Assembly: GCF_900114605.1 (NCBI RefSeq)
Contig: NZ_FOTP01000001.1
Span: 1,240,001 to 1,304,000 of the forward strand
Length of the DNA: 64,000 nucleotides
Direction of reading: 5' to 3'
From: Bradyrhizobium sp. NFR13
GTDB lineage: Bacteria; Pseudomonadota; Alphaproteobacteria; Rhizobiales; Xanthobacteraceae
Below, piece after piece: positions 17,942 to 28,781 of this stretch (position 1 is the stretch's first letter; the number at the start of each line of letters is the position of its first letter). The translations under genes were made by a program, and so were the position numbers. The notes beneath the pieces were generated by a model. That model searched no databases and was not told the origin of the DNA. It saw only the letters and a program-made list of their open reading frames with translations.

Positions 17942-20900
17942 GCGGCCCGCGCAATATCCCGCCGGCCGCGAGCGCCAGGCAGCAACTGGCATCCGATCCG
18001 GCATCATCGGTGTTCGTCTCGGCCAATGCCGGCTCCGGCAAGACCTATGTGCTGGTCAATCGCGTCATACGCTTGTTGCTTGACGGCGTCCCACCCGAGA
18101 AGATTCTCTGCGTCACCTTCACCAAGGCGGCGGCCGCGAACATGGCGGAGCGCGTCTTCACACGGCTCGGCCACTGGGTCACGCTGGATGACGCCGCGCT
18201 CGATGCGGAAATCAGGAATGCCGGCGTTCCCGCCTCGAACAGCAGGCTGCGTTCGCGTGCACGTGAGCTATTCGCCAGCGCGCTTGAAACGCCGGGCGGG
18301 CTGAAGGTGCAAACCATCCACGCGCTGTGCACGCGGCTGCTGCAGCAATTTCCGTTCGAAGCCAATGTGCCGGCGCGGTTCAGCGTGCTCGACGACCGCG
18401 ACCAGAACGAGATGATGGAACGCGCCAGCCTGCAGGTGCTGCTGTACGCGGCGGCTGCGCCCGACAGCGCCGAAGGCCGCGCGCTGACGACCGCCATGAC
18501 ATCGGCGGCCGACGTGACATTCCGCGACGTTGTCCGCGAGGCGAGTCTGTCCCGCGACCGGTTCCTGGCCTGGATCGAACGTGCGGGCTCGACCGACGCT
18601 GCGATGGCGCAGCTCTCGGCGACGCTGGGCGTCGGGCCCGGAGACAGCCGCGAGAGTGTCGAACTGGAGATCATCGACGGCCCGCATCTGCCACGCGAGC
18701 GCTGGATACCCGCCGCGGAAATCTTTGAGACTGGCAGCAAGACCGATAACGATCAGGCGGCGCGGCTACGCGAGGCTTTGGCGCTGTCGGGCACCGAACA
18801 GGTCGAGAAATATCTCGAACTGTTCCTGACCAAGGATCAGAGCTTACGCAAATCGTTGGCCACCAAGAAGATCGCCGACAGCCGGCCGGATCTTCTCGCC
18901 GCCCTGCAGCGCGAAGGCGACCGCGTGATCCCGCTGCTGGAACGCTGCCGCGCCGTCGCTATGCGTGAACGCACCCAGTCGCTGCTGGTGATCGCCAGCC
19001 AGGTCGCGGAAAATTATCGCCGTGAGAAGAACGAGCGCGGCCTCCTGGATTACGACGACCTGATCGCGCGCACGCTGGAGATGCTCGACAGGGTGTCGTC
19101 GAGTTGGGTGCATTTCAAGCTCGACCGCGGCGTCGATCACGTGCTGATCGACGAGGCGCAGGACACGAGCCCGCGGCAGTGGGACATCATCACCCACCTG
19201 ATTTCGGAATTCACCTCCGGCGAAGGCGCGCGCGACGGGATCAAGCGCACGATCTTTGCGGTCGGCGACGAGAAGCAGTCGATCTTCTCGTTCCAGGGCG
19301 CGGCACCCCGCGAATTCGATCTGCGCCGCAAGGCATTGCAGAGCAGGTTCAAGGACGCCGGGATGAAGTTCGATCCCATCGCGTTCAGCCATTCGTTCCG
19401 CTCTGGATCGGCGATCCTACAATCGGTCGATCACGTGTTTCGCGAAGAGGCGATCTTCCGCAGCATCCACGCCGTGGAGAACGGCTATCCCATTCATGAA
19501 ACGCTGGAGGATGCCGGTCCCAGCCTGATCGATCTGTGGGAGCTGGAACAGCCCGACGACCGGCCCAGTATCGAAGGCTGGCAGGCACCGTTCGACAAAC
19601 GCTCCGAGACCAGCCCCGAAGTGAAGCTCGCACGCCGTGTCCAGACCGAGATCAAGGGATTGATCGCGGCCAAGACGGAGACCGGCCCCATCGGCAAGCG
19701 CCGCCCGCTGCGCTACGGCGACATGCTGGTGCTCGTGCGTCGCCGCGGCAAGGCGTTTGACGCCATCATCCAGGCGCTGAAGCATGCGGGTATTCCCGTC
19801 GCCGGTGCGGACCGACTCAAGCTCACCGAACATATCGCCATTATCGACCTGATGAATCTGGCCGACGCGCTGCTGCTGCCGCAGGACGATCTGGCGCTGG
19901 CGACCGTGTTGAAGAGCCCGCTGTTCGGCCTCGACGACGATGATCTGTTCAAGCTGGCCTGGGAGCGCACGGGATCGCTGCGCGATGCGCTTGGCAGACA
20001 GGCGGAGGGCAATCCCAAACTGACCAGCGCGCTGAAACGGTTGATCGCCTGCGAAAAGCGCTTTGCCAGCGAGACTCCTTTCGCGTTTTACGCCTGGCTG
20101 CTCGGCGGCGACCATGGCCGCGCCCGCATCCTGCGCCGGCTCGGCCATGAGGCCAATGATGCGCTCGATGAATTTCTCGAACTCGCGCTTGGCTATGAGC
20201 GCAAGGCGCCGGCCTCGCTGCAGGGCTTCGTCGCCTGGCTGCGCGCGGCCGACACAGAAGTGAAGCGCGACATGGAGATCACGCGCGACGAAGTCCGCGT
20301 GATGACCGTGCACGGCGCCAAGGGCCTGGAAGCGCCTGTCGTCTTCATGGTCGACACCACGTCATCGCCTGCGGATTCGCAGCGGCTCAACCTGATCCAC
20401 CTGCCGCAGGGCAACGCCGCGCCGAACGCACCGGGCGTCGTGGTCTGGGCCGGCAAGAAGGCCGACGATCCTCCGGCCGTGGCCGTGGCGCGTGCCGACA
20501 TGATCCGTGACACCGAGGATGAGTATCGCCGGTTGCTTTATGTAGCGATGACGCGCGCAGCCGATCGGCTGATCGTCGGCGGCTGCATGCCCGGCAACCG
20601 CAACGAGGTGCGGCCGCTGTCCTGGTACGACCTGATCCAGAAAGGCCTCGAAAATTCGGGCCTTCACATGCAGCAGGTGCCGCCGCCAGACGGCGTGGTG
20701 AAACGCTATACGCGGGTGGAAGACGTCGTACCTGCGCCGGGCACTGCAACGCCTGTCGCTACAACTGCGCCGATTGTGCTGCCGGCCTGGCTACGCGACA
20801 AGGTCGGCGATCAGCCGCGCCGCGAGAGCCTGCTGCGACCGTCGGATGCCGAGGATGACGACGGGCGCGGCCAGCGCACGGGTGAATCCGAGCGGCTGCG

Positions 20901-21429
20901 TCAACTCGCTTTACAGCGCGGCAACCTGGTGCACCGGCTATTGCAATCGCTGCCCGACATCGCCGCCGAGAAGCGCCGCGAGACCGGACTGAACTTCCTC
21001 GCCCGCAACGCCAAGGACTGGACCGACCTCGACCGGGTGGCGCTGGCCACGCAGGTGCTGTCGCTGATTGGCGATCCGCGCCTCGCCGAGCTGTTTGCCC
21101 CCGGCAGTCGCGCCGAGGTGGCGGTGGCCGGACGGTTGACGCGAAAGAATGGCTCGCCCGTGCTCGTGTCGGGTCAGATCGACCGGCTGGTACTGACCAA
21201 GACCGAGATCCGGATCGTCGATTACAAGACCAACCACAACCCACCGCGCAAGCTGATCGAGGCGCCCAAGGCCTATATCCGGCAGTTGGCGCTGTATCGT
21301 GGCGTACTCGCCAAGTTATACCCAGACCGGCCTATCCGCGCCGCCCTGCTCTGGACGGAAACGATTGAAATGATGGAGATTTCCGGTGCTGCGCTGGACG
21401 CGGAGCTGGCCGCCATCATCTCACTGTGA
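17938..21429 (+). CDS. addA: double-strand break repair helicase AddA
   Basis: About 1,163 residues, a UvrD/Rep-type superfamily 1 helicase with a C-terminal RecB-type nuclease. Visible motifs: Q/Walker A SANAGSGKTYVLVNR (about 26-40), Ia CVTFTKAAAANMAERV, Walker B HVLIDEAQDTSPRQW, motif III AVGDEKQSIFSFQGA, motif V VMTVHGAKGLEAPVV, motif VI YRRLLYVAMTRAADRL, and the nuclease core IRIVDYKTNHNPP. Start is ATG 17938, overlapping the addB stop, with GGGGGAGG upstream; the frame extends 12 codons further back but this is the natural start. Partner of AddB in the same operon. Confidence 0.97.
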   Translation: MSGPRNIPPAASARQQLASDPASSVFVSANAGSGKTYVLVNRVIRLLLDGVPPEKILCVTFTKAAAANMAERVFTRLGHWVTLDDAALDAEIRNAGVPASNSRLRSRARELFASALETPGGLKVQTIHALCTRLLQQFPFEANVPARFSVLDDRDQNEMMERASLQVLLYAAAAPDSAEGRALTTAMTSAADVTFRDVVREASLSRDRFLAWIERAGSTDAAMAQLSATLGVGPGDSRESVELEIIDGPHLPRERWIPAAEIFETGSKTDNDQAARLREALALSGTEQVEKYLELFLTKDQSLRKSLATKKIADSRPDLLAALQREGDRVIPLLERCRAVAMRERTQSLLVIASQVAENYRREKNERGLLDYDDLIARTLEMLDRVSSSWVHFKLDRGVDHVLIDEAQDTSPRQWDIITHLISEFTSGEGARDGIKRTIFAVGDEKQSIFSFQGAAPREFDLRRKALQSRFKDAGMKFDPIAFSHSFRSGSAILQSVDHVFREEAIFRSIHAVENGYPIHETLEDAGPSLIDLWELEQPDDRPSIEGWQAPFDKRSETSPEVKLARRVQTEIKGLIAAKTETGPIGKRRPLRYGDMLVLVRRRGKAFDAIIQALKHAGIPVAGADRLKLTEHIAIIDLMNLADALLLPQDDLALATVLKSPLFGLDDDDLFKLAWERTGSLRDALGRQAEGNPKLTSALKRLIACEKRFASETPFAFYAWLLGGDHGRARILRRLGHEANDALDEFLELALGYERKAPASLQGFVAWLRAADTEVKRDMEITRDEVRVMTVHGAKGLEAPVVFMVDTTSSPADSQRLNLIHLPQGNAAPNAPGVVVWAGKKADDPPAVAVARADMIRDTEDEYRRLLYVAMTRAADRLIVGGCMPGNRNEVRPLSWYDLIQKGLENSGLHMQQVPPPDGVVKRYTRVEDVVPAPGTATPVATTAPIVLPAWLRDKVGDQPRRESLLRPSDAEDDDGRGQRTGESERLRQLALQRGNLVHRLLQSLPDIAAEKRRETGLNFLARNAKDWTDLDRVALATQVLSLIGDPRLAELFAPGSRAEVAVAGRLTRKNGSPVLVSGQIDRLVLTKTEIRIVDYKTNHNPPRKLIEAPKAYIRQLALYRGVLAKLYPDRPIRAALLWTETIEMMEISGAALDAELAAIISL

Positions 21430-21530
21430 CCAACCTTGACCCGGCAAGGGGCCGTTCATAGGTTGGATGCATCATTCCAGCGCGCGAATCTTCTGGCGCG
21501 CCTTTCATTGAACAGGACGAGGATACGACC

Positions 21531-21851
21531 ATGGCCGTTGGCAAGGTGACAGACGCCGATTTCGAAGCGGAAGTGCTCAAGGCGACCGGCCCGGTCGTGA
21601 TCGATTTCTGGGCCGAGTGGTGCGGTCCGTGCCGCATGATCGCGCCGGCGCTCGACGAAATCTCCGCTGCCATGGGCGAAAAGGTCACCATCCTGAAGCT
21701 CAATGTCGACGAAAACCCGAAGACCGCCTCCAAGTATGGCGTGATGTCGATCCCGACGCTGATGATCTTCAAGGGCGGCGAAATGGCCTCGCGTCAGGTC
21801 GGCGCCGCGCCAAAGGCGAAGCTGCAGCAGTGGATCAGCGCCGCGGTGTGA
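21531..21851 (+). CDS. trxA: thioredoxin
   Basis: A 106-residue classical thioredoxin with active site WCGPC at residues 30-34, the buried Asp in VVIDFWAEW, and the cis-proline turn in MSIPTLMIF. It reduces protein disulfides in the cytoplasm (ribonucleotide reductase, peroxiredoxins and others). It follows addA by about 100 bases and is closed by a strong hairpin terminator. Confidence 0.97.
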   Translation: MAVGKVTDADFEAEVLKATGPVVIDFWAEWCGPCRMIAPALDEISAAMGEKVTILKLNVDENPKTASKYGVMSIPTLMIFKGGEMASRQVGAAPKAKLQQWISAAV

Positions 21852-21877
21852 TCGCGCGCGTGAGCTGACGAATTCGA

Positions 21878-21908
21878 ACGGCCGGTGAGACAATCACCGG
21901 CCGTTTTT
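21878..21908 (+). terminator. trxA terminator
   Basis: Perfect 11-bp stem ACGGCCGGTGA / TCACCGGCCGT with the 5-base loop GACAA, followed by five T. It stands 27 bases after the trxA stop and also separates it from the convergent phosphoesterase gene. Confidence 0.9.
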
Positions 21909-21915
21909 CTTTGCG

Positions 21916-22656
21916 TTAGCGAATCCATCCTGTCGCCAGCGCGCTGGCCCATTCGGGTCGCCCGTTCTGCCGCGCCAGTTCTGCCATCGCCTCATGGTCA
22001 TACGGCACCTGACGAAACGTCACCTGCCAGCGACCTGAGTCGGAATCCAGAATCGCATAGCAGGCATCGGGCGTGCCGACTTCGAGCGTGTGCGGATAGG
22101 GCGTGACGTCGCGATAGCCGGGACCGCCGACGCTGCCGGGATTGACGATCATGCGGCCATCGCGAAGCCGCACCGACCGCGCGATATGCGTGTGCGCGCA
22201 CAGGATCAGCGATTGCGTGATGCCTCTCGCCTTGTCCTCGATGGCTTCGATGGCAGCCATGTGCACCACGCCTTCCGGCGTCACCGCTTCCATCCAGTAG
22301 GTGTTGTCGTCATCGGGCGTCGCGTGAACGAGATAGACCTCATCGCGATAGATCGTGCTGAAGGGCAGCGCGCGGAGCCAGTCCATCTGCTCTGGTTCCA
22401 GCTGGCTATGTGCCAGCCGATCGGATGGCCACATGTCGTCAAGTTTGTAATCGGTGATGTAGCGATCGTGATTGCCGCGGACATTGGCGGCGTTGAGACC
22501 CATCATGATGTCCACCGCACGGCGCGCATCGAGCGCACCGCTGGCCATATCACCCAGATTGACGATGTCGGTGATGCCTTGGTTACGGATATCGGCGACA
22601 ACCGCCTCCAGGGCAAAGTGATTGCCATGAACATCGGCAATGGCAGCGAAACGCAT
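21916..22656 (-). CDS. metallophosphoesterase family protein
   Basis: A 246-residue calcineurin-like phosphoesterase. Metal-binding motifs in order: AAIADVHGNHFALEAV (D-x-H), IVNLGDMASG (GD), VRGNHDRYI (GNHD), and late histidines in LVHATPDD and LILCAHTHIARSV (GHTH-like, here AHTH). The size and motifs match the YfcE/MJ0936-type phosphodiesterases. Substrate unknown. It stands alone, convergent to trxA and just downstream of folC on the same strand. Confidence 0.85.
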   Translation of the reverse strand: MRFAAIADVHGNHFALEAVVADIRNQGITDIVNLGDMASGALDARRAVDIMMGLNAANVRGNHDRYITDYKLDDMWPSDRLAHSQLEPEQMDWLRALPFSTIYRDEVYLVHATPDDDNTYWMEAVTPEGVVHMAAIEAIEDKARGITQSLILCAHTHIARSVRLRDGRMIVNPGSVGGPGYRDVTPYPHTLEVGTPDACYAILDSDSGRWQVTFRQVPYDHEAMAELARQNGRPEWASALATGWIR

Positions 22657-22713
22657 CGAACCTCCCCAAAATCAGGCAAAGATCAATCAGAGACCACTCG
22701 TATCGATGCGATT

Positions 22714-24045
22714 CTATGCAGGTAGCGTGCCGTTCTCGGCAAGCACATGGCCGGCCAGATAGAGCGAGCCTGCGATCAGGATCCGCGGTGGTACCTCATA
22801 GGCCAGCCGCGTGAGAGACTGCAGCGCATCGGTGACACTCGGCGCTGTCTCGACGCGCATGCCGAGACTTCGCGCAGCATCGGCGAGCGCCTCCGGCGCC
22901 ATGGCGCCGTCGCGACCGGGGATTTTCACGGCGATGATATGCCGCGTCTGGCCGGCGAAATTCGCCAGAAAGCCCGTCGCATCCTTGTTGGCCATCATCC
23001 CGGCGATGACCACCAGCGGCCGCGGCACGCGCTCCTCGAGATCGCCGAGCGCCGCCGCAATCACGCGTCCGCCATCGGCATTGTGGCCACCATCGAGCCA
23101 GATCTCGGAATCGGCGGGCGCCGCAACGACAAGCTTGCCCGATGTCAGCCGCTGCATACGCGCGGGCCACTCCGCGCGCGCGACACCGGTCTCATAGGCG
23201 GCCGGATCGATCCTGAACCGATCCAGCGCGCGCAGTGTCGCAATCGCAAGGCCGGCATTGCCGAACTGATGGCGCCCGAACAGCCGCGGCGCCGCGATAT
23301 CCATCAGCCCGCGATCGTCCTGATAGACGAGACGTCCGCGCTCGATATTGACGTGCCATTCCTGACCGGCGCTCACAAGCGGCGCGTGCATCCTGCGCGC
23401 CTGCTGTTCGATCACCTCGGTGACATCGGGCGATTGCTCCGCAGTGATGACCGGCACGCGACGCTTGATGATGCCAGCTTTCTCGGTAGCGATCTTCGCG
23501 AGCGTATCGCCGAGAAAATCCGTGTGGTCGATGGTAATCGGCGTGAACACGCAGGCGGCGGGCGCCTCAACGACATTGGTCGCATCGAGGCGGCCACCGA
23601 GGCCGACTTCGAGCAGCACGACATCGGCGGGATGTCTGGCGAACAGATCGAATGCGACCGCGGTCTCGGCCTCGAACAGCGTGATCGGCGCGCCGGCATT
23701 GATCGACTCAACATGAGCGAATGCATCACGCAATTCGTCGTCACCCACCAATGTGCCGGCGAGACGAATGCTCTCGTTCATGCGAACGAGATGCGGCGAG
23801 GTATAGACGTGGACGCGCAGGCCTCCGGCCTCGCAGATCGCGCGCAGATAGGCAATGGTCGAGCCCTTGCCGTTGGTGCCGGCGACATGGATCACCGGCG
23901 GCAACTTCTGCTCGGGATTGCCGAGCTGCGCCATGAGCCGCTGCATGCGGTCCAGCGACAGATCGATGGCGGTCGGATGCAGCTTTGACAGCCGCGCCAG
24001 GATCTCGCCGAGTTCCGGCGACGATGGCGGCGCGGAGGTGCTCAC
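22714..24045 (-). CDS. folC: dihydrofolate/folylpolyglutamate synthase
   Basis: A 443-residue Mur-ligase-fold enzyme that adds glutamate to dihydropteroate and to folates. The ATP loop is [15 protein letters not shown], followed by [29 protein letters not shown] and [10 protein letters not shown], all characteristic of FolC. The C-terminal domain has [10 protein letters not shown]. The start overlaps the accD stop by four bases, and accD-folC is a conserved pair in many Proteobacteria. Confidence 0.96.
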   Translation of the reverse strand: MSTSAPPSSPELGEILARLSKLHPTAIDLSLDRMQRLMAQLGNPEQKLPPVIHVAGTNGKGSTIAYLRAICEAGGLRVHVYTSPHLVRMNESIRLAGTLVGDDELRDAFAHVESINAGAPITLFEAETAVAFDLFARHPADVVLLEVGLGGRLDATNVVEAPAACVFTPITIDHTDFLGDTLAKIATEKAGIIKRRVPVITAEQSPDVTEVIEQQARRMHAPLVSAGQEWHVNIERGRLVYQDDRGLMDIAAPRLFGRHQFGNAGLAIATLRALDRFRIDPAAYETGVARAEWPARMQRLTSGKLVVAAPADSEIWLDGGHNADGGRVIAAALGDLEERVPRPLVVIAGMMANKDATGFLANFAGQTRHIIAVKIPGRDGAMAPEALADAARSLGMRVETAPSVTDALQSLTRLAYEVPPRILIAGSLYLAGHVLAENGTLPA

Positions 24046-24971
24046 GCGTGGGCGGCCGGCACCGCGTCCGGAGCCACAACGATCTCGGCCGGAATGTTCT
24101 CCGCACGCGGCGGACTCGCAATGGCCGGCGACTTCGTCAGCAGGCGACAGAGACGCGCCAGCGTCGGCTTCAGATCGTGGCGATGCACCACCATGTCGAC
24201 CATGCCATGGTCACGCAGATATTCGGCGCGCTGGAAACCTTCCGGCAGCTTTTCGCGGATGGTCTGTTCGATCACGCGCGCACCGGCAAAGCCGATCAGC
24301 GCACCGGGCTCGGCGATCTGCACGTCGCCCAGCATCGCATAGGACGCGGTGACGCCGCCGGTGGTCGGATTGGTGAGCACGACGATATAGGGGAGCTTGG
24401 CCTCGCGCAGCATCTGCACGCCCACCGTGGTGCGCGGCAGCTGCATCAGCGACAAAATGCCTTCCTGCATGCGCGCGCCGCCGGAGGCTGCGAACACGAT
24501 GAAGGGCGACTTCTTCTCGACCGCAAGTTCGAGCCCGCGGACCAGCGCCTCACCGGCAGCCATGCCGAGCGAGCCACCCATGAAGTCGAAATCCTGCACG
24601 GCGACGACGACGCCGGAGCCTTCCATCTTGCCGTAACCGACCTTCACCGAGTCGTTCATGCTGGTCTTGGTGCGCGCATCCTTGATGCGGTCGACATATT
24701 TGCGCTCGTCGCGGAACTTCAGCGGATCCGCGATCACTTCGGGCAGCGCCACGTCGTACCAGGTCTCGTTGTCGAAGATCGACTTCATGCGGGCGGTGGC
24801 GCCCATGCGCATGTGATAGTTCGAGCCGGGAATGACGAACTGGTTGCTCTCGACGTCCTTGTAGAACACGAGCTGCCCGGTATCCGGGCATTTGATCCAG
24901 AGATTCTCGGGCGTATCGCGCTTGAGGATGCTGCGGATCTTCGGCCGGACGACGTTGGTGAGCCAGTTCAT
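24042..24971 (-). CDS. accD: acetyl-CoA carboxylase carboxyltransferase beta
   Basis: A 309-residue AccD, the beta subunit of carboxyltransferase that moves the carboxyl group from biotin to acetyl-CoA in fatty acid synthesis. The crotonase-like core is clear ([67 protein letters not shown]). The N-terminal zinc ribbon is degenerate: where E. coli has two C-x2-C pairs, here [10 protein letters not shown] keeps one cysteine (Cys28) and the second pair is VIPGSNYH. The 45-residue tail after the core is Pro/Ala-rich. It lies between trpA and folC, a usual order. Confidence 0.96.
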   Translation of the reverse strand: MNWLTNVVRPKIRSILKRDTPENLWIKCPDTGQLVFYKDVESNQFVIPGSNYHMRMGATARMKSIFDNETWYDVALPEVIADPLKFRDERKYVDRIKDARTKTSMNDSVKVGYGKMEGSGVVVAVQDFDFMGGSLGMAAGEALVRGLELAVEKKSPFIVFAASGGARMQEGILSLMQLPRTTVGVQMLREAKLPYIVVLTNPTTGGVTASYAMLGDVQIAEPGALIGFAGARVIEQTIREKLPEGFQRAEYLRDHGMVDMVVHRHDLKPTLARLCRLLTKSPAIASPPRAENIPAEIVVAPDAVPAAHA

Positions 24972-25076
24972 ATGTGTCTCCGCGTCGCTGAGATGATGCG
25001 TCGCTCTGATGTCTATATGGCGGCCGGGACGGAGCCCGGCAACCGTTGTTCCCGGTTGATGGAGGCCAATTATGGC

Positions 25077-25913
25077 TTATTCCGCAGCCTGTTTGGCCTC
25101 ATGAACGCCCTGGGCGAGGGCTGCGGCCAGATCGGCGACCGCGCCGACGGTCCTGGCCGTGGCCTTGCCATCGGCGTCCAGCGACGCCTTCAGGGCATCG
25201 ACCAGCGCGGTGCCGACCACGGCGCCATTGGCATGCTGCGCAATGTCGTGGGCCGCTTCCGGCGTCCGAATGCCGAAACCAACACAGACCGGCAGCTTCG
25301 TATGGCGCTTGATCCGCGCCACGGCCGCGCTCACGGCGGATGAATCCGCGCTGGCACTGCCGGTGATTCCGGTGATCGAGACGTAATAGACGAAGCCCGA
25401 AGTGTTCGCGAGCACCGCCGGCAGGCGCTTGTCGTCGGTGGTCGGCGTCGCCAGACGAATGAAGTTCAGGCCGGCCTTCATGGCGGGCAGGCACAGCTCG
25501 GCGTCTTCTTCCGGCGGCAGGTCGACGATGATCAGGCCGTCGACGCCAGCAGCCTTGGCATCGGGCAGGAATTTATCGACGCCGTAGATATAGATCGGAT
25601 TGTAGTAGCCCATCAGCACGATCGGCGTCTTGTTGTCGGAGCTGCGGAAGTCGCGCACGAGCTGCAGCGTCTTCTTCAGCGTCATGCCGGCCTGCAGCGC
25701 GCGCAGGCCCGCGGCCTGGATCGACGGGCCGTCGGCCATCGGATCGGTGAAGGGCATGCCGATCTCGATGATATCGGCGCCGGCCTTGGGCAGCGCTTTC
25801 ACGATCTCCAGCGAGGTGGCGGGATCGGGATCGCCGGCCATGACGAAAGTCACGAAAGCCGCACGGCCTTCTGCCTTGAGTTCGGCGAAACGGGTATCGA
25901 TGCGGGTGGTCAC
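25077..25913 (-). CDS. trpA: tryptophan synthase alpha subunit
   Basis: A 278-residue TIM barrel that cleaves indole-3-glycerol phosphate, passing indole to TrpB. Catalytic Glu and Asp are in [17 protein letters not shown], and the phosphate-binding loop is [21 protein letters not shown] is also typical. Its start overlaps the trpB stop by four bases. The tail is Ala/Lys-rich and ends EAKQAAE. Confidence 0.97.
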   Translation of the reverse strand: MTTRIDTRFAELKAEGRAAFVTFVMAGDPDPATSLEIVKALPKAGADIIEIGMPFTDPMADGPSIQAAGLRALQAGMTLKKTLQLVRDFRSSDNKTPIVLMGYYNPIYIYGVDKFLPDAKAAGVDGLIIVDLPPEEDAELCLPAMKAGLNFIRLATPTTDDKRLPAVLANTSGFVYYVSITGITGSASADSSAVSAAVARIKRHTKLPVCVGFGIRTPEAAHDIAQHANGAVVGTALVDALKASLDADGKATARTVGAVADLAAALAQGVHEAKQAAE

Positions 25914-27127
25914 GACTGCCTGCCCTTCAGGATATCGCCGACCTGCGGGACGTCCTTGTCGCCGCGGCCGGAGAGGTTGACAACCATCAGGTGATCCTTC
26001 GGCAGTTTAGGCGCGAGTTCGGATACCTTGGCGAGGGCATGCGCCGGCTCCAGCGCCGGGATGATGCCTTCGAGTTTCGACAGCAACTGGAATGCGGCCA
26101 GCGCTTCCTCATCCGTCGCCGACAGATACTTCACGCGGCCGATCGTATGCAGCCATGAATGTTCGGGGCCGATGCCGGGATAATCGAGGCCGGCGGAGAT
26201 CGAATGACCTTCCTGAATCTGGCCGTCTTCATCCATCAGCAGATAAGTGCGGTTGCCGTGCAGCACACCGGGACGCCCGCCAGCGATCGATGCGGCGTGC
26301 AGGTTGGTGAGCCCATGGCCCGCCGCTTCGACGCCGTAGATATCGACCGAGGGATCGTCGAGGAACGGATGAAAGAGCCCCATCGCATTGGAGCCGCCGC
26401 CGATGCAGGCAATCAGCGAATCCGGCAGGCGACCTTCGATCTCCTGCATCTGCGCACGGGTCTCATCGCCAATGATCGACTGGAAGTCGCGCACCATCAT
26501 CGGATAGGGATGCGGGCCGGCGACGGTACCGATGCAATAGAACGTGTTGTGCACATTGGTGACCCAGTCACGCAGCGCCTCGTTCATGGCATCCTTCAGC
26601 GTGCGCGCACCGACCTGCACCGGCACCACCTTGGCGCCGAGCATTTCCATGCGGATCACGTTGGGCTGCTGACGCGCGACGTCCACTGCGCCCATGTAGA
26701 CGATGCATTCGAGACCAAAGCGTGCGCAGAGCGTCGCCGTCGCCACGCCATGCTGGCCGGCACCGGTTTCGGCGATGATGCGCTTCTTGCCCATGCGGCG
26801 CGCGACCATGATCTGGCCGAGCACATTGTTCACCTTGTGCGAACCGGTGTGGTTCAGCTCCTCGCGCTTCAGATAGATTTTTGCGCCACCGAGATGTTCG
26901 GTGAGACGCTCGGCAAAATACAGCGGCGACGGGCGGCCGACATAGGCCTTGAGATAACCGTCCATCTCCTTGCGGAAGGCGGGATCGGCTTTGGCGTCCT
27001 CATAGGCCTTCTGCAGATCGAGAATCAGCGGCATCAGCGTCTCGGCGACGAAGCGGCCGCCGAAAATGCCGAAGTGACCGGTGTCGTCGGGACCGGACCG
27101 GTAGGAATTGGGAATGGCTTGAGTCAT
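25910..27127 (-). CDS. trpB: tryptophan synthase beta subunit
   Basis: A 405-residue PLP enzyme joining indole and serine to give tryptophan. The PLP lysine is in [16 protein letters not shown], the phosphate-binding glycine loop is [12 protein letters not shown], and [19 protein letters not shown] and [13 protein letters not shown] are standard. It abuts trpF (stop and start share base 27127), so trpF-trpB-trpA form one operon, translated in a coupled way. Confidence 0.98.
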   Translation of the reverse strand: MTQAIPNSYRSGPDDTGHFGIFGGRFVAETLMPLILDLQKAYEDAKADPAFRKEMDGYLKAYVGRPSPLYFAERLTEHLGGAKIYLKREELNHTGSHKVNNVLGQIMVARRMGKKRIIAETGAGQHGVATATLCARFGLECIVYMGAVDVARQQPNVIRMEMLGAKVVPVQVGARTLKDAMNEALRDWVTNVHNTFYCIGTVAGPHPYPMMVRDFQSIIGDETRAQMQEIEGRLPDSLIACIGGGSNAMGLFHPFLDDPSVDIYGVEAAGHGLTNLHAASIAGGRPGVLHGNRTYLLMDEDGQIQEGHSISAGLDYPGIGPEHSWLHTIGRVKYLSATDEEALAAFQLLSKLEGIIPALEPAHALAKVSELAPKLPKDHLMVVNLSGRGDKDVPQVGDILKGRQS

Positions 27128-27783
27128 CAGGTCGTCAACTCTTCCGTTGCGCGCGCGGCGCGGATGAAAGCGCGGATCATGTCGGGATCCTTGATGCCCG
27201 GCGCGCTTTCCACGCCGGACGAAATGTCGACACCGCCGGCGCGCGTGATGCGCAGGGCTTCGGCGACGTTGGCAGCATTGAGGCCGCCCGACACCATGAA
27301 GGGCAGCTTCAGATCGAGGCCTTCAAGCAGATGCCAGTCGAAGGCCTCGCCGAGACCACCCGGTCGCGTGGCATCCTTCGGCGGTTTGGCATCGAACAGG
27401 ATGCGATCGCAGACGGCGGCATAGCCGGGCAATGCGGCCAGATCGGCCCTGGTCTCGACGGCAAGCGCCTTCATGACCGGCAGGCCGAACTTCTGTTTGA
27501 TATCACGCACCCGCGCCACGCTCTCCTTGCCGTGGAGCTGCAGGATATCGGGTTTCAAGGCGTCGATGCCGTTTTCGAGATCGGCGTCATCGGCATCGAC
27601 CGATAGCGCGACCTTCACGGCACGGCCCTTTGCCTGCTTGCCCAAAGCCCGCGCAATGTCGAGCGTGACGTGACGCGGCGATGGCGGAAAGAACACGAAG
27701 CCGACCATATCCGCGCCGCCGACCAGAGCCGCGTCGAGCGTCTCCGGAGTGGACAGGCCGCAAATTTTGACGATCAGAGACAT
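27127..27783 (-). CDS. trpF: phosphoribosylanthranilate isomerase
   Basis: A 218-residue (beta-alpha)8 isomerase carrying out the Amadori rearrangement in tryptophan synthesis. Catalytic Cys is in [10 protein letters not shown] and Asp in RILFDAKPP; the phosphate-binding segments [13 protein letters not shown] and [10 protein letters not shown] are intact. It leads the trpFBA set and follows the LapA-domain gene by 57 bases. Confidence 0.97.
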   Translation of the reverse strand: MSLIVKICGLSTPETLDAALVGGADMVGFVFFPPSPRHVTLDIARALGKQAKGRAVKVALSVDADDADLENGIDALKPDILQLHGKESVARVRDIKQKFGLPVMKALAVETRADLAALPGYAAVCDRILFDAKPPKDATRPGGLGEAFDWHLLEGLDLKLPFMVSGGLNAANVAEALRITRAGGVDISSGVESAPGIKDPDMIRAFIRAARATEELTT

Positions 27784-27840
27784 GCTTCAAATGGCCGCTG
27801 GCAATACCGGGAATGGCAGGAAAAGCCTGTGCGCGGGGTT

Positions 27841-28233
27841 CTACAACGTCGCGCCGGACTTGTCTCGCTCACCGGCCATATAAGGGGAACCCGGCCCCGG
27901 GAGCCGCTGCGTACCATTCCGCGAGGCAGTCGCCGTATAAGCGCGCAGATCGGCCAGTTCAGCCCGGGCCTGCTGCGCATCGGCCTCGCGCTGGCGCGCT
28001 GCACGGCGCCAGTGGCCCTGCCTGAACCAGGTCGCCATGCCGCCTGCAATGACACCCAGGATGGCCGACAGGATGATCACGGCGAATAGCGGCAACGTGG
28101 CGCCGACCGCCGGATCGCTGCTGTTGAACGGATCAAAGGACACCGTGACCAGATGACGGTTGGCGACGGCGAACACGACAAAGACGATCGCGAGGGGGAT
28201 GATCACCAGAGCTGAGAAGAATTTACGCATCAA
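27841..28233 (-). CDS. LapA-domain membrane protein
   Basis: A 130-residue inner-membrane protein with two transmembrane helices (about residues 5-23 and 47-67) separated by a short loop (ANRHLVTVSFDPFNSS) typical of the LapA/YciS (DUF1049) family. After the second helix comes a basic coiled-coil tail (FRQGHWRRAARQREADAQQARAELADL). In E. coli LapA works with LapB in regulating LpxC and lipopolysaccharide synthesis; here no lapB is adjacent, so the role is inferred from family only. Position between ihfB and trpF is conserved in relatives. Confidence 0.85.
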   Translation of the reverse strand: MMRKFFSALVIIPLAIVFVVFAVANRHLVTVSFDPFNSSDPAVGATLPLFAVIILSAILGVIAGGMATWFRQGHWRRAARQREADAQQARAELADLRAYTATASRNGTQRLPGPGSPYMAGERDKSGATL

Positions 28234-28317
28234 CGTCTCTCGCGAAGGCGATGCGGGCGCGCATTCCGCTATCTGACTCAGACCTGTCGGCCCGAATGCG
28301 CACTACCTCAAAGTTCT

Positions 28318-28629
28318 TTATGGAGCTGCGCTTGCTTCCGGCGCAGGATTGTCGCGATTCAGGCGCTCGCGCATTTCCTTGCCGGTCTTGAAGAACGGAA
28401 CGCTCTTCTGGTCCACCGGCACGTGCTCGCCAGTCCGGGGATTGCGGCCCGCGCGCGCAGGGCGATGCTTCACCGAGAATGCACCGAAGCCACGGAGTTC
28501 GACACGGTCACCGCGTGCCAGCGCGGCCACGATCTCATCGAGAATCGCATTCACGATGTTCTCAACATCCCGCTGGTAGAGGTGCGGGTTATGCTCAGCG
28601 ATGCGTTGAACGAGTTCGGATTTGATCAT
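28318..28629 (-). CDS. ihfB: integration host factor subunit beta
   Basis: A 103-residue HU/IHF family DNA-bending protein. Motifs: [17 protein letters not shown] at the N-terminus, [29 protein letters not shown] for the beta-arm, with the intercalating proline in the NPRTGE segment, and [15 protein letters not shown] at the end. The residues before the arm (RVELRGFG) distinguish the beta subunit from HU and IHF-alpha. It lies downstream of sppA. Confidence 0.96.
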   Translation of the reverse strand: MIKSELVQRIAEHNPHLYQRDVENIVNAILDEIVAALARGDRVELRGFGAFSVKHRPARAGRNPRTGEHVPVDQKSVPFFKTGKEMRERLNRDNPAPEASAAP

Positions 28630-28781
28630 CGAGACGTTGGACTCTGAACGGGAGGATGCATTTCCGTGAAAATGCCTTGAACTGTCAAGACGCTAAATGA
28701 ATTCGGGCACCTTCGAAAATGCGTGACAAATGCCCGAAACCGTTGTTGCAGCCTTCTTTGCAGTGCGGGACGAGCGGTTCC

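Noticed and set aside
25022-25039. Hairpin between trpA and accD as a terminator
   Set aside because: The stem is short (GCCGGG/CCCGGC) and no T-run follows on the minus strand, so read-through is expected.
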